A DNA stretch of 64,000 nucleotides, from contig CM037843.1 in assembly GCA_021234535.1 (NCBI GenBank), forward strand, positions 14,835,677 to 14,899,676, in the 5' to 3' direction. The notes beneath the pieces are model-generated. The model did no database searches. It saw only the letters and a program-made list of their open reading frames with translations, and was not told the DNA's origin. Each line of letters opens with the position of its first letter. The first letter of the stretch is position 1. The position numbers were made by a program, and so were the translations under genes. The stretch is from Stichopus chloronotus. Taxonomy: Eukaryota > Echinodermata > Holothuroidea > Aspidochirotida > Stichopodidae. Of this stretch, positions 1 through 12,800 are shown piece after piece.

Positions 1-165
1 TTGGATGAAAATACCAGTCTCTGGAAATTAGAAAAGGAGGATATCTCTCTCCCGCATTTACCTTCAACCGCACCCAGCATATCCGCATCCCCTCCCTATT
101 CCTTTGCTTCCTCCCTTCCTCCCCCAGCCACAATAAAGGAACACAGTTGCAGTTGACATTCATAC

Positions 166-3100
166 CTCTAAACGGTGAGTTTTTGCCACCTTCACTGCAT
201 AGTTCCACATGGCCACCGTGATCTGATATGAACAGCACCAGGGTATTTTTCTCAAGTTTGAGTTTCACTAAGGTATCCAGGACTTCACCGACAGCCCAGC
301 TCATCTCGTTCAGATTATCGCCGTATTCACCTGTTGAGGGTAGAGTCGTCTGTCAAGAATGACCAATCACAATCACACCGGCACAAAGAAATTGTTGCAA
401 TTTAACGTATTGTAATACACTTGTTTTATTTGATATCTAATCTATGGTGAGAAAAGTAAAATGCAACCCTGGGGGAGAGAAGGCAGCTATCATGTGGGAA
501 ACAGTGCTTAGTAATCTGTATTAACAAACCACTGAGAAAATTATGAGCAAAATCTAGTGCAGGGGAAATCTTTTGTGCCCACTGTCAATATAGTGAGTAG
601 AAGGTCAGTCCAGGTCTGTGATGGGTGTGTATCTGCTTTCATATATCCCCTAAGACAGAAAGCTATACTTTCATAAGTTGTGGGATCAAATCGCACAGAA
701 TGCCGGAATGAAAAGAATTTAATAACTCATTTACTGAAGTGGTACAGGTTCTGCTGAAAATGCACCAGAGATTTCATCTACTGTAGGCATTCTTGTTGGA
801 TCTTTCATCACAAACTTGAAAATTTTACTACAGGCTAGAATGCCCTTTGCTCTCTTTAGATACTAAATGCACGCACATTCACCATGAATGTATTTTGGAC
901 AGTGTGACTACAACAGTCAATTGGAAACTGAAGCATTAATACACCCATTCCAATTTACACTGCCAATCCCAAACTTTGGGGAAAGACATTCAAGGAAAGT
1001 CCATGCCATTTAATCTTTCCGTAGCTCTGATATTGGAATTAATCTGATGTGTTGTTCGTACCCATTTATGGAGTGCTCGTTGATCACTGGCTCTTGAAAA
1101 ATGTATGTTTCTCCCACAATTCACATCAAGCACTAGCTATGTGAAAGTGTGAATTGAAAGTCCGAATTACGGTTTCAGTGGTGACTATTGCACAACCAAT
1201 CCGCCTAATCCTGACTGACCACCTTTTGGGCAAAAAAAACCAAAAAAAAAACGACCACTTAATCCTTCTGTGTTCATACACTAATACCATGTCAGCTAGA
1301 TCGATCACAAGAACCAGCACCCATATCTCTCTTAATTTCTTAATTATTCCCACAAACAACACTGGGTTATTATAACACCAGCAAACACACACTGAAAGCA
1401 GCAACATGCATTCTTGTATGGTGGCTTTCGAGGAGTCACCTCCGACACATCAATGTGGGGCAAAGTAATTCACCTAGACACACAACACGAATGCCTGTAC
1501 TTTGATCGTGACCCTGTCAGCTTAGGAAATAAGGCTTAGCTTAAGTCAGGATTTAAGCAGGATAATTCCTAAAATCTAGCGACTTGCAAAAGACTATTGT
1601 TAAGGAGTGAGATATTTAAGCCAGAATTGGGCATGACATCAAATTTCAGACTACAGTCAGGCTGATTTTCACTCATTGCATATTTAGTCTTAACTCATAT
1701 CAGACACAAATTTCCAGACGTTGACAATCTTGTAGACAACTTTCAACCAATATATTATATTCAACAAATGTTTTGTGACTTTGTAACGAGGTGTAACTCC
1801 TCCTCACCTCGTTTGGAAGACCCTTCAAACTCAGGGCCGGCAAAGAGGCTGTCATGGAGGTGCAAGAAATTGAGCATGAAGAAAAATGGCTTCATCTCAT
1901 GGTTATAGATGAATGCTTTTGCCTCGTATACCAGCGTCTTGGTGAGGTTGTGGTGGGCTATTGGTTGCTGCACTATTGTATCGTTATGGTACAAGAAACA
2001 GTAGTTCCTGTCTGGATGTGGTGTTGTTTTCTGAAGAAGAAAGCAAATAACGGTGTTACAGATTTCTTTAAAGAGAATGAAGCACTTCCATAAGATGTTG
2101 CTACCTGTTTTCCATCATTCAAACTTTTGAAAGTTTCAGCAATGTGTTCAACAAATGCTTTGTGTCTTGAGATTGCATTTATATTTTATTTTAATCCTGA
2201 AATACAAAAATATTAAAGGCTATGTGACATGCTTCTAGAAGAGAGCACCCTTCATGCAAGAGTTGCAACGTAAAACCCTGAGTGAAAATTCGTATCCCTC
2301 ACCATATTTGAGTTAAGACTTTTCAAAGTTTAAACAAAATGCAAAAACAGATGACATGGAGTGTGGCACAGTGTCAGTTTTCCTTTTGCTAACCCTATAT
2401 GGTTTGCCTCTTAATTACTTAATTACTAAGTTTCATATTGGTAAGTGATATCAATGTCTTCAAGTTTGAAGGAAAAAAATCCATCGTCCACACAAAACAC
2501 TGTGCGACTACCAAAACACTTGAATCGAAATCATGCAGGTCTCACAAACGCAGTGCTAGCCTGACTGCAATCCTCATGCGACAAGAGATGCAAGGTTCTA
2601 CACACAGGGGGGAGCAGAAGCCCAACAACACCTTTTCTTCGTCGCATCGAGCATGCTGAGTGAACGGTGAAATAGTTCCAACGTAATCGAAGCCATGGTG
2701 GGCTGGAAGGTGATTGCCATCGTTGAAAAAAAACTCATTCATACCTGGAAGTTTACCAGAAATATAAAAGTGCGTGTCAGAATTGTCTTCTCACTTTTTG
2801 AGTGTCAACATGTAGAGCCAGCCAGCAATACAGTACATCATAGCGGTGGTGCCGCATGAACCGGTAGGCGGTAGCCCTTCTGACGTCATTTACTATGGAT
2901 CTCCGCTATAGATGCCTGAGCTCCACATAAGATTGGGAATTGTGTGAAAATTTGTTTGCTCTACCTCATGCAATGGAAAATGAGAAATACAGAAACCAGT
3001 AGCGGCCCGAATACAGCAGATGGGAGGAAGAATTACGAGGAGAATTATTCTTACTTTTACCTTTCTGAATTTGTTTAAAATAACGAACTAATCAGCATCA

Positions 3101-5851
3101 TATCAGATATGTATGTGTTAGCTACTTACAGTATCAACTTGAATTGATACTTAAAGGGAAATAGGGCGTTTAGAATACACCGACAAGACATGCAAAGAAA
3201 ATAGCTTTATCATTGTGAAACCATTCAGTCTCATCAATAAACATCTACCAAAACTTCATCTTCTCAAAAGATTATGTATGTGATGAGTAATGGAAGATGC
3301 ATCATTTGAATTTTGAAAAGTTTGGGTGAACAAATTAGTGTTGAGCAACAAATAACTCAATTTCGATCTGTGAGGAGCTTATTTCTTGAAAAGAAGGCTA
3401 CAGTCCTTCCTTATTTTGAATAATCTATCATTCTCCATCCACAAACATTGGTTTCAAAAATATGGATGTTTTCTCCAAAACAAACGCCCCATTTCCCTTT
3501 TAAGTTTCTCATTTCCATGTACAAGGGATCATAAAGATTACTACCAAAAGGAGAGGTATTTCTGTTATAACACGGGCAAAAAGTGTGCGCTCACCGAGAT
3601 GCCACTTTCCATTCATGCCGGTGGCATAGCCAACGCTTTTCAGTGCTTCAGCTATTGTGACTTCACTCTTTGGCAGGCCGGTTGACATGTGAGGAAGGAA
3701 AACTCGTTCATGATGACCATACAAGCCTATCCTGATAGGCAGCCTACCTGCAGGTTGGGAGAAAGTTCACATCAATCAGAGAGTATAGCTAAGACCTTCT
3801 CCACAAGTTTGGTCTACCTGAATTTGAAGCCTAATTTGTGTGAATAGCAAGGGGTTAAATTTCATCAACTGCATATAGAAAATCACATACATCTAACTCT
3901 CTTACTACAAGGGGACATGAGGTCTTACCTGTTCAAATTCATATAATGAAGCAAAACATTTTGTTCAGACAGATCAGTGCAATGCCTTAATTGTTTGTGA
4001 CTAGAATCCAACAAAGAGACTATGTTCCTAAAATAGATGTGTTGTACAAGTTTAGGGGGAAGTCACGTTATGTTCAAAGCAATCAGTTCTGTTTTACTGC
4101 CATTATGATGTTTACCGAACGTGATAAAAGTGTAGTCAATAGCCTGCAGATTAAAATGACAAAGGTAACAGGCTAGTGCAGTTATTAAGCAGATACTCTA
4201 AAAGCCATACAAATTGACTGTATTTAAAGTTTTCCAGCACAACAGATCATTATATGAAAACATACAAATACATTTCGAAATGAAAAAAAAAAATCCTTGA
4301 CACTTTGGCATCTACAGTGTCAGGTCTAAAATGAAACAATGTTTTAAAGTTTGACAAAATTTCAGCAATATCTGATATGCATGCTCACAGAATAATCAAC
4401 TACTTTGCAATATACCTGCCCCCCTAAACTCTTTGTGTCTGTTATTATGCTGATCTCAAGAAGGGCATTAAACAAACCTAATGTTGCTTAAAACAATTCT
4501 CTAATGCATCTTTCAGACAATGCACCAGTTAATGCTGAGAGTTCCTTTAAATTTGATGCAGTACTGACTTTCAATTGCCCATACATCACTTTTTTGCTTG
4601 AATTTGTGATCTTATATTCAGTGGCATATTCAATGGCAGCATGGATGCACTCTTCCTGGAGGATGTTGTGAGGGTGGAGGGGGGGGTGAAGGGGCAGGTC
4701 AAGTGGTGCTCATCATCACTTACATGGTAGTTAAAAGTGTGGGAACACAATCTCAGCAGAGCACCACCATTGGTTGGCACAGAGCGTGGCAGAAAATGTT
4801 TGGATAAAAATACCCCACTAGATTGCTGAAAGTTGCCTTACAGAATCTGCAGGTGCCTTTTCACTCCTGGCAAAAAGAAAAACCCTGTGGGAGGGATGTG
4901 GCCCTCCCAGCTATGTGGCCACTGGATATACTTCAAATTCAGATGGCAAATTGCAGTGAAAAGTGTAACATGAAACCAATAAAGCAAAGTGTGGGAAGTT
5001 CCCTAAGAAATTGGTAGCTCTAAAATAGATAAATACTTCATTGGCTTGACTGATGGGAGCAGGCTAATGAAGCTTACGTACACCTACCCATATGTGGTCA
5101 TTGGGTAGATCCTAGGGGGGTCACAGCAGGCCATGGCCCCACCCAAAGGTGGGCCAAAATTTAGAAAATGAAACACTTTGATGTTTTCGTTGTGAATTAT
5201 ACCTACAGTGGTAAAACAAAACTTTTCAGAAAAAATTAATTTCAGATTTTGGTATACCACCAATTTGTTTCTGAGGGCAATCATCAAGATCCTGCCCCCT
5301 CCCATATCGCTGTATACTAATTTTGGCCCATCCCAAACAAAGGACTTTGATCTGTCAGTGCACCCGTAACAAAACAAAGTTGGCAACTGCATAAGCAGAA
5401 CCCTACTGTACAATGGCCTACCTAATGAATTCTGCATTTATCAATCAGTAACAAAAGTATGCTCGTTCCCAATTACCTTCACACAAAACAGGAATTGGTA
5501 AAAAACAGTAGAACAAGTGAAATTTAACAAACACTACAGAACAATCCTCTCACTTATATGTTACTGATGAATATATCTGAGATATGACAGCATACCAGTG
5601 AGAGTGGCCCCTCTGCTGGGTGTGCAAACTGATTCCGGACTATACCACTGTGTGAACCTCATCCCTTCCCTCGCCATCCTGTCTACAGGACCAGGTTCCT
5701 GAGTCGGATGCCCGTAGCTGGAGAGGTCACCATAACCCATATCATCTGCGACCAGGACGACAATGTTTGGCTTGTCCAGGGGCTTCCTCCAATGACTGAG
5801 ACATGGGTGGAGTTGAAGGATAACAGTCAAGGCGAGAAGAAACCTGTTCAT
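166..5851 (-). CDS. Arylsulfatase, 5' part (five exons), continues past the left edge
   Basis: Sulfate ester hydrolase entering the secretory pathway. Exons on the minus strand: 5851-5596, 3747-3595, 2744-2632, 2030-1808, 330-166. All have GT/AG borders and compatible phases and give 303 residues. I start at the ATG at 5851 because it opens a signal peptide ([13 protein letters not shown]); the frame stays open upstream to 5917. Visible motifs: metal-binding VADDMGYGD (about 34-42); CTPSR at 76-80, whose Cys76 is the formylglycine precursor; GKWHLG at 132-137; HLH in exon 4; SDHGGH in exon 5. The IVQQP and NLT stretches resemble the steryl-sulfatase/ARSD-E-F branch, but there is no room for the membrane hairpin of human STS, so a soluble lysosomal or secreted enzyme is inferred. 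The C-terminal half is outside the window. Family certain; substrate unknown. Confidence 0.93.
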
Positions 5852-7687
5852 CACCTCCGAAATTGCACAGCACTCTGTTTTGAGATAAAAAGTAAACCTG
5901 TTACCTGGCATAGTCAATGATCTAAGTTACCACTTCTGTCTGTTCAAGGATGGCGATCAGCGCTCCATCATTTGTACTTCTAGCTCAAAACCAAGAAAGG
6001 CGCAACATAACAGTGATTTTTATAGTGATTGTAGAGAACTGCACCCTTTAGAATTGTTGAGATGAAGGTAAAACACAATTTTTAACACAAAGTGTGTACT
6101 GTACACTGTCATCAAACATACTGCACCCCATCACCATACCTGTGCTAGAGTATGATGATGTGGGACAATATGGAAAATCATTAGGAAAAGTAACACTAAT
6201 GGTATTTATGTCACACCATCCTCATACAGTACTGGTGGTGCACCACTTGTAGAAATATGATGTATTGATTTGCAGTAAAAATGATAGAACAAGTGCTAAG
6301 TTGGGTAATTGTAATGGTTTGAATTGGTGTATAACTCAATAATTCATTCATCTTAATCTAATTTTCCACAGACACTTATGGATATACAGTATGTCCTGAA
6401 GAGTAGCCATCAACTGCGTGGGCCTGTCAAGTGAACATCTAGCCTAGAACATTCCATGTCACAATTTTTGAAAGCTCAGGTTAGGCAGATTGGAATAGTG
6501 AAGGGAGCCACCACTTTCTACACTAAGTCAATGACATGCACACTCGACGTACACCTTGGGGATAGTTAATTTTGTTTTGGATTGTTGTGTAAAGAAGGTG
6601 GGATAATGTCACCATCAGTGACACATATTTTGGTTGGATGAATGCATCTTCATTTAAAACAATACTGAATCACATCAATATGTTCCACCTTAAGTAGGTG
6701 GAACTGTAACAATCTTGGAATGACAGATATTTCCTTGAATGTGCACTCAAGGGTCTACCCATTGTACAGCATTCGAATGTCTACAAGTTGATTACCTCCA
6801 AAGAAGTAACAGTAATTTGTGACGTGCACCCTATCGATCAGTACTTTCCCAGCTCCTCCAACAACTTCATGCACATAGTTCACATGTAGCAGTGTGTAAA
6901 TAACCAAGACATACTACTGCTGATCTGGTGGGTGTACATGTACCTGAGTGACCTGACTTCCAAAAAGATTGCCAGCTTATTTGAACAGACTGTGGTAACT
7001 TACTGCAGTACTAATATAGAATCAGTGCCCGGAACTGACGTCAGGTTCTCTATCCAAGAATTAGCTAAAAGAGGGTGCTCTTTTCATGGGGTTAGCGAAG
7101 TAAAAGGGGGCCTGGTTTTCTGGTACACTAAAAGAGTTGGACATATTTTATAAGAGAGTATCACCCCTATATCTTTTTTTCTTGACTTGTGGCATTCCCC
7201 TTTCATTTGTCACCGATATACTTATATTCCTAATCCTATTTCCAGCCCGTCTATAGTAAGTTGTCTTCATGAATTTTGACCTTGCTGTGGAAGAGAGGAG
7301 AGAAATCATGGAAGAAGAAACATTGTTAACACAAGGGCTGAAGCACCTAACATCAGGGTAACATTCAAACGATTGTTCTATCAGGACGTAGGTAAACCAC
7401 TGCCACGAAAGGACATATGAGGGAATCAGTAGTTAAATTATTACAAACCTACAAAGAGAATCATATCAAACTTACATGTCTTGCATATTTATTTACTGTA
7501 TAACCACACCCAAATTAGCATATAAGACAAGCATAATCAGTTCATTAAATGCATATTCAAATACTCTAAGACAAATTCGATCTACTCTCTACTGTACTTT
7601 ACAGTACTGTACTGTACACAAACACCAACCTACAGTACTGTACTGTGTTTGTGTCGTACAAACGTCAAACTTCAGAACAAAAGGGGT
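5852..7687. other. Gene-free stretch upstream of the arylsulfatase
   Basis: Presumed promoter side of the minus-strand arylsulfatase. Open frames are short and match no family I recognise. No clear TATA box, RNA gene or repeat was seen. Confidence 0.5.
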
Positions 7688-8935
7688 ATTAAAGGCAGTA
7701 ACTCATCACCCAAAGCTATATTTTTGGCTTCCAGGATGGAAAATTCTTAACTGGTTCTAAGTTACAGTACTCTTTGATTCACAGAAAATTCGAAAGCTGC
7801 AGCTAGAATAGCTCATATTGTACAGTGTACAAAGGAATCCATTGTTTTGATTACACATGTGGAGGAATTTTAGACAGGCTGAGGCCTGAGGGAGAGACTA
7901 GGCATAAGTGGTTCCGTCACTGCCAACCCTTTTGTTTGAGTCTGCAGTTCTTTATTGCCATAATCCTTTATAAAAAAAATTAAGTATAGTGATTCTTTGT
8001 AGCGACTGTACGGGTAGTAGTTACGCTAAGTTCTCGATGTAGGCATAGAAGATAGACGGCCTAACAATAAAGTATAATACTGAACATAACCTCAGACTGA
8101 GTGCTGTTTACAAACTTATCAGTAGCAGTAAGTTAATCATGTGCTTACCCGTCGGTTAGTCTTTAATTAACACGATCAAGTTAATCGTTCTCACGGTAAA
8201 ATCTCTTACCAATAACATATGCTGACACATTCTACCCGGCTTTATGTCTGCCCGTTGAGATTTCTTGAACAACGAGAGCTACAGTGTACTTCAATTCTGT
8301 ACGTACCTGGGAGGCCATGGCATCGACGCAGTTTTTCCACAAATCCATCAATGATTGAATTTCCCAGCTTAAAAATTGTTAAATTGATAATACAGACAGA
8401 ATGAGAAAAATTATTTCCCTAACCATTTTCTGAAATTGTTGCAATCTCCCAAAATTTACCGTTTTTTGGAATATTTTCTCAAAAATGGAAACATTTCCAT
8501 GACGTCACAGACGTCCTAGCATGTGAACCCTAAATATGAAGTTCGAGGCTGTATTGCATCACCCTAAGCTATATATTTTTACCTCCCGGAAAGGAAAATT
8601 CTCAACTGGTTCTAAGTTACAGTACTCAAGATCTCAGATTGACAGCAAATTCGAAAGATGCACAGCAGCTCGTATTACACAGCCTACACAGGGATCCATT
8701 GTTTTGATTACACATGTGGAGGAACTTAAAGGCTGTGTTGCATCACCCTAAGCTCGTATTTTTACCTCCCGGAAAGGAAAATTCTCAACTGGTTCTAAGT
8801 TACAGTACTCTTAGACTGACAGCAAATTCGAAAGATGCAGAGCAGCTCGTATGACACAGCGTACACAAGGATCCATTGTTTTGATTGCACATGTGGCGGA
8901 ATTTCAGACAGGCTGAGGGAGGGACTAGACCTAGG
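7688..8935 (+). repeat. Three copies of a ~185-220 bp repeat
   Basis: Copies lie at about 7688-7905, 8541-8725 and 8726-8935. Shared landmarks in order: CATCACCC(A/T)AAGCT, GGAAAATTCT, AACTGGTTCTAAGTTACAG, AAATTCGAAAG, ATCCATTGTTTTGATT and CACATGTGG. Copies 2 and 3 are adjacent and more alike than either is to copy 1, which lies about 640 bp away. All are in the same orientation. There is no coding potential; this looks like a local satellite or a duplicated transposon fragment. Confidence 0.85.
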
Positions 8936-9047
8936 TCGTTGGGAGAATTGAAACTGTCTGGGGTGATGAGTTTTTGTCTTTAAGACAGGCTGAGGGAGGG
9001 ACTAGAGGTAGGTGGTTGGGAGAATTGAAACTGTCTGGGGTGATGGG
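8905..9047 (+). repeat. Tandem duplication of ~66 bp
   Basis: Two near-identical units, about 8905-8970 and 8982-9047. Each runs from AGACAGGCTGAGGGAGGGAC through GAATTGAAACTGTCTGGGG to TGATG. The first unit overlaps the end of the third copy of the larger repeat, and the same GACAGGCTGAGG text follows copy 1 at about 7872, so this end was probably part of the original unit. Confidence 0.85.
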
Positions 9048-9532
9048 TTGTCCTGATCTACTTATGCGAGCCCGCGAGCCTGCGAACTTGTGATTAGCGC
9101 CGTCCGTAAAACACTGAGGCCGTCGATGGTGCAAGTACGTGGCCTCATTATGAGAGGGAAAAAAACACACTGAAAATGGGCTGGTGGCCTGTTGATCACT
9201 TCCTGGTGTAACAAAGCGACTTCGCGACGAAGAACCTGATATATTTTTTTCTTAACTTTATTTTTACAGCGAAAAGCCCCAACCAATATGGTGATAAGCA
9301 TGATGTAAAGGAACTATGACATCGTCAAAAGTATTCTTAAATAACCAAGCAAGTGTTCCCCGATCCCCTACCCTCATTTAAGATCTTCCTTTCTCATATG
9401 CTGCGCGCCAACCGATGGTAATGCTCCCCTAAGATAGTGTCAAATGTATATTATTTTACTATCTTTGCCTTGAGATTTCCCCTTTGAAATTGTCTTATGG
9501 GCAGTGCACCGCCACCGGGAAGGAGCATGCTG

Positions 9533-9829
9533 GGTAACATTCCAACATACGCCCCATATAGGTGAATCCATATGACTCCCGTATAATTTTGCACCCATGA
9601 TTCATGAAAAGCCTACATGGGCCATCCCAGGTGCCCATATATGACCCATGTAGGATAGTTATATGGTATCCATATAGGAGAATCTCCCATGACCCCAGAA
9701 CTACCCCATATGGGTCACATGGATTACCTGGGCTGACCCAACTGCACCCCTAACGAATGGTGGATGCGAAATCATATGGGTTCCACATGGTCGATATGGG
9801 GTCCATAAGGGGCCCATGTGCATGTTACC
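9533..9829. mobile_element. 297 bp inverted-repeat element rich in CCCATATGGG-like motifs
   Basis: The ends form an imperfect inverted repeat of about 30 bp: GGTAACATTCCAACAT on the left and GGTAACATGCACATGG reading in from the right. The interior is crowded with variants of CCCATATAGG, CCATATGG and CCCATGTAGG on both strands. No open frame. This looks like a short non-autonomous DNA transposon; I could not define a target-site duplication. Confidence 0.55.
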
Positions 9830-12800
9830 TATCTTGGGCGTACGATAAACTATAATCTTCATTTATTTGTAGGGAGTGGGGTGAGACGTAAAATAGGAAA
9901 GATGGACTCGAGGATGCCATTGCCTGTGATATGGAAGGTGCTTTCGGTCATAAATTTTCAGATAGGATGAGCGCTAACCAAAAGTGGTGCTCCGCTTGGA
10001 TCTAAAGTCCTCTGGGAAGCTTTCAGTCCATTCCTATGTATGAAACTTGACTGGCACGAATTATAACAATGAAATGAACAAAACCTGGATGATTTATAAT
10101 TAAACAGTTCCTTTTCACCAAAAAAAAAACATCTTCACTTTAGGAGAAGGCTAAAGTTCCGGAACAATTATATCCATCCCCTCCCCAGTCTTTGTTGAAT
10201 AGTCCTGGCTACGCCACCAAGGACACAAGGGGGACGCGTCCAAGGGGTCCGGACCCCGCCCCCCCCTCCTCCTTTTCCGAAATACGGCTGTTATATAATG
10301 TTCGTACCCCCTATTTTCAGGACCAAACATATTTTTCAGAGACAAACTACAACAGTCGTAGTTGCTCTTCCGTAGTCACCAGAAGTAATGTTGAAATGGC
10401 GAAAGAATCAGAAACGTTTATATTTAGTCTGTAGAGTCTTTCCAAAAAACCTTATTACTACCGACCTCCATGATGACGTCAGCAATTTATCTCGATTGGC
10501 TGCTTATGAAATGGCCTACAGAAACTTACATTTAATTGTCTGTGTGGTGCGACGGTGGTTACGAAGCACTGACATGCACCCTCCGCCAGTCACCTTGCAC
10601 AGTGCGTATTCCGAAGGCTTCACCAATCACTTTTATTTGCAGGCCCATATCCAGGGGAGGAGGGCAAGATCTGGAGTTCCGCTCAGCCTATGATAGTGGA
10701 CCTACTGTAGCAACATGTATAATGAGTTCATTTTGGTTGATCATAATTGTTGGGTAAAATGTTCCACTTGTGGTAAAATCGAGACCCCCCCCCCCCCCCC
10801 ACTGAAAAACGGCTTACGGGCCTGATTTGCATGAACAGGCTTTCCCAAAAAGTTGAACCTAACCATGCTAGTGGGGTTAACATAACTTTTTTGATCTATA
10901 TTTTCGAAAAACAGTGAAGGCTTTTCAAAATTTTATGACAAACTTCACATAAGAAAAAGTAGGTAAAAAAGTTTCGATATGACAATTTACTCTCTTCCTT
11001 TGTAGTGTTGCCCTTGTGATCGTAATAAAATTCACTTTAAATGAACGTCCACAGCCGAGAGTTGACCAGAAGATCCATTAGACGAATTGGTGTATATTTC
11101 AATAACAAATTACTATATATAATCACTACCAAGTCAAATACCGCAATGTCATTCTTTCAATTTGCTGACATGATTTGGACTTGAGTTTTTTTAAAGCAAT
11201 TTTACTCTTTTAATTGTTGCATCAAATCGTATCGAGCTGGGTGGCCGGGGGAAATCAGCCCGTATTTGACGGGCGTCAAGAGTGCAATTAAAGGTCGACT
11301 ATAGAACCAGTGTGGACGATCTTTATTCAAAGAATTTCTGGTGGCGCTCCAATTCCCGAAATTGTAAGTGATGAGCCTGATCCCCCACCCCCCCCCCCCA
11401 CCAAAGGCCCCACTGCCGTCTAAACCAGTTGCCAACGAAATACTGGGGACTGGACCTTGGGACTAAGGCGTTATGAAAAAAGAGGTGGGCAAGAAATAAA
11501 TGAAAAGGATGCATAATTAATTAGGATTCTTATATAATCTCAGCGGCCAATCTGATATGTGTTACCATTTTTCATGGACTGATTTTTTTTTTCATTTATT
11601 TCGAAAGGGCCGTCGAACCTGTTATGAGGATGGGGATGTATATTCTCCTCATGAAATGAGTCGCGAGGATGTAATATGACATGTTCCTCAAGTACAATTC
11701 TCTGAGCCAAGAATGAAGCACAAGAAAATGGAACAAGAAAATCAGTGAAGCAAGAAATCATTTCTAGCCAAGTGGCACCATTTTACATCATTAATCATCT
11801 GACATCAAAAATTTCTCCCCTTTACCTCTTCCAAAGAGATCGTTTTGCGATTGCGTACCCTTTAGATCTACCCCCTCCCTCATCTGAAAATCTGTGGACA
11901 ACACCATATCTTCACAACAAAAAACCGTCACACTGTATCACACTCGTTGAGGCTCCCTCATTCTTGTCCCAGGTTCCGACCCCAACAGTGAGTTTGTTGA
12001 CCGTCTGCAAACATCCCTTGTGGCGCCATTGCGTTCTCATACTTCTGTTTGTGCAAAAACAAGATAGATCGCACATGACGCACTTGAAACAGAATGACCT
12101 GACTGGTGTGGCTAAGGACTGAGGGATATGATCCCCCTGTCAATTTCCAGTTGCCCACAGCCTAGAATTTAATTGTTCCCTTTGAGGGTAAGAGTACATC
12201 TCATTCAGTGACTGCACAAAAATATGAATCACAAGTCAGAACGCACTGGGGAGTTTAGTAAGCACCTGGGATGAGCGTACGTACTTTGAGATGTAAAATC
12301 AAAATTTGTCATTGAAATGCGCGTGAAGAGGCCTGAAGAAATGAAGGAGGGAATTACAGGTACACATGATTGCCTACTTTCTGGGTGAGCTGTGAGTACC
12401 GCCTCTCTGGCTGCCGCCCCAATGTGACTGTCGCCCAGCTTTAGCTCAGTGCATACTGCGTAGCAGCTGGCTCGAAGGAACGGAACATACCGGGGGGGGG
12501 GGGGAGAATTAGGGAGAGATTAAGTGCCTCTAGGACGTGCAGAATACCACCATCGGTTGGCGAGCAGAGTGTACAATAAATTTGGACTTTATGAAAACCC
12601 ACTAGACGACCGGAAACATCACTTCCAGGGTGTTTAAGGCGGGCTCTCGTACATTAAACCAGCAGTGTTAACAAATTTCTAAATGTATACCAGCTGCAAG
12701 TAACCAGCCTTGAACATTGACGTCCTCGGGAAAGAAAATCAAAGGGGCGGGGGACACTGAAAACTTTCAATTTGATCATGACAGGTTGGGATTCTGTTAA

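Noticed and set aside
11745..12122. 125-codon plus-strand frame
   Set aside because: No signal peptide, domain or good splice context, and composition like the surrounding non-coding DNA.
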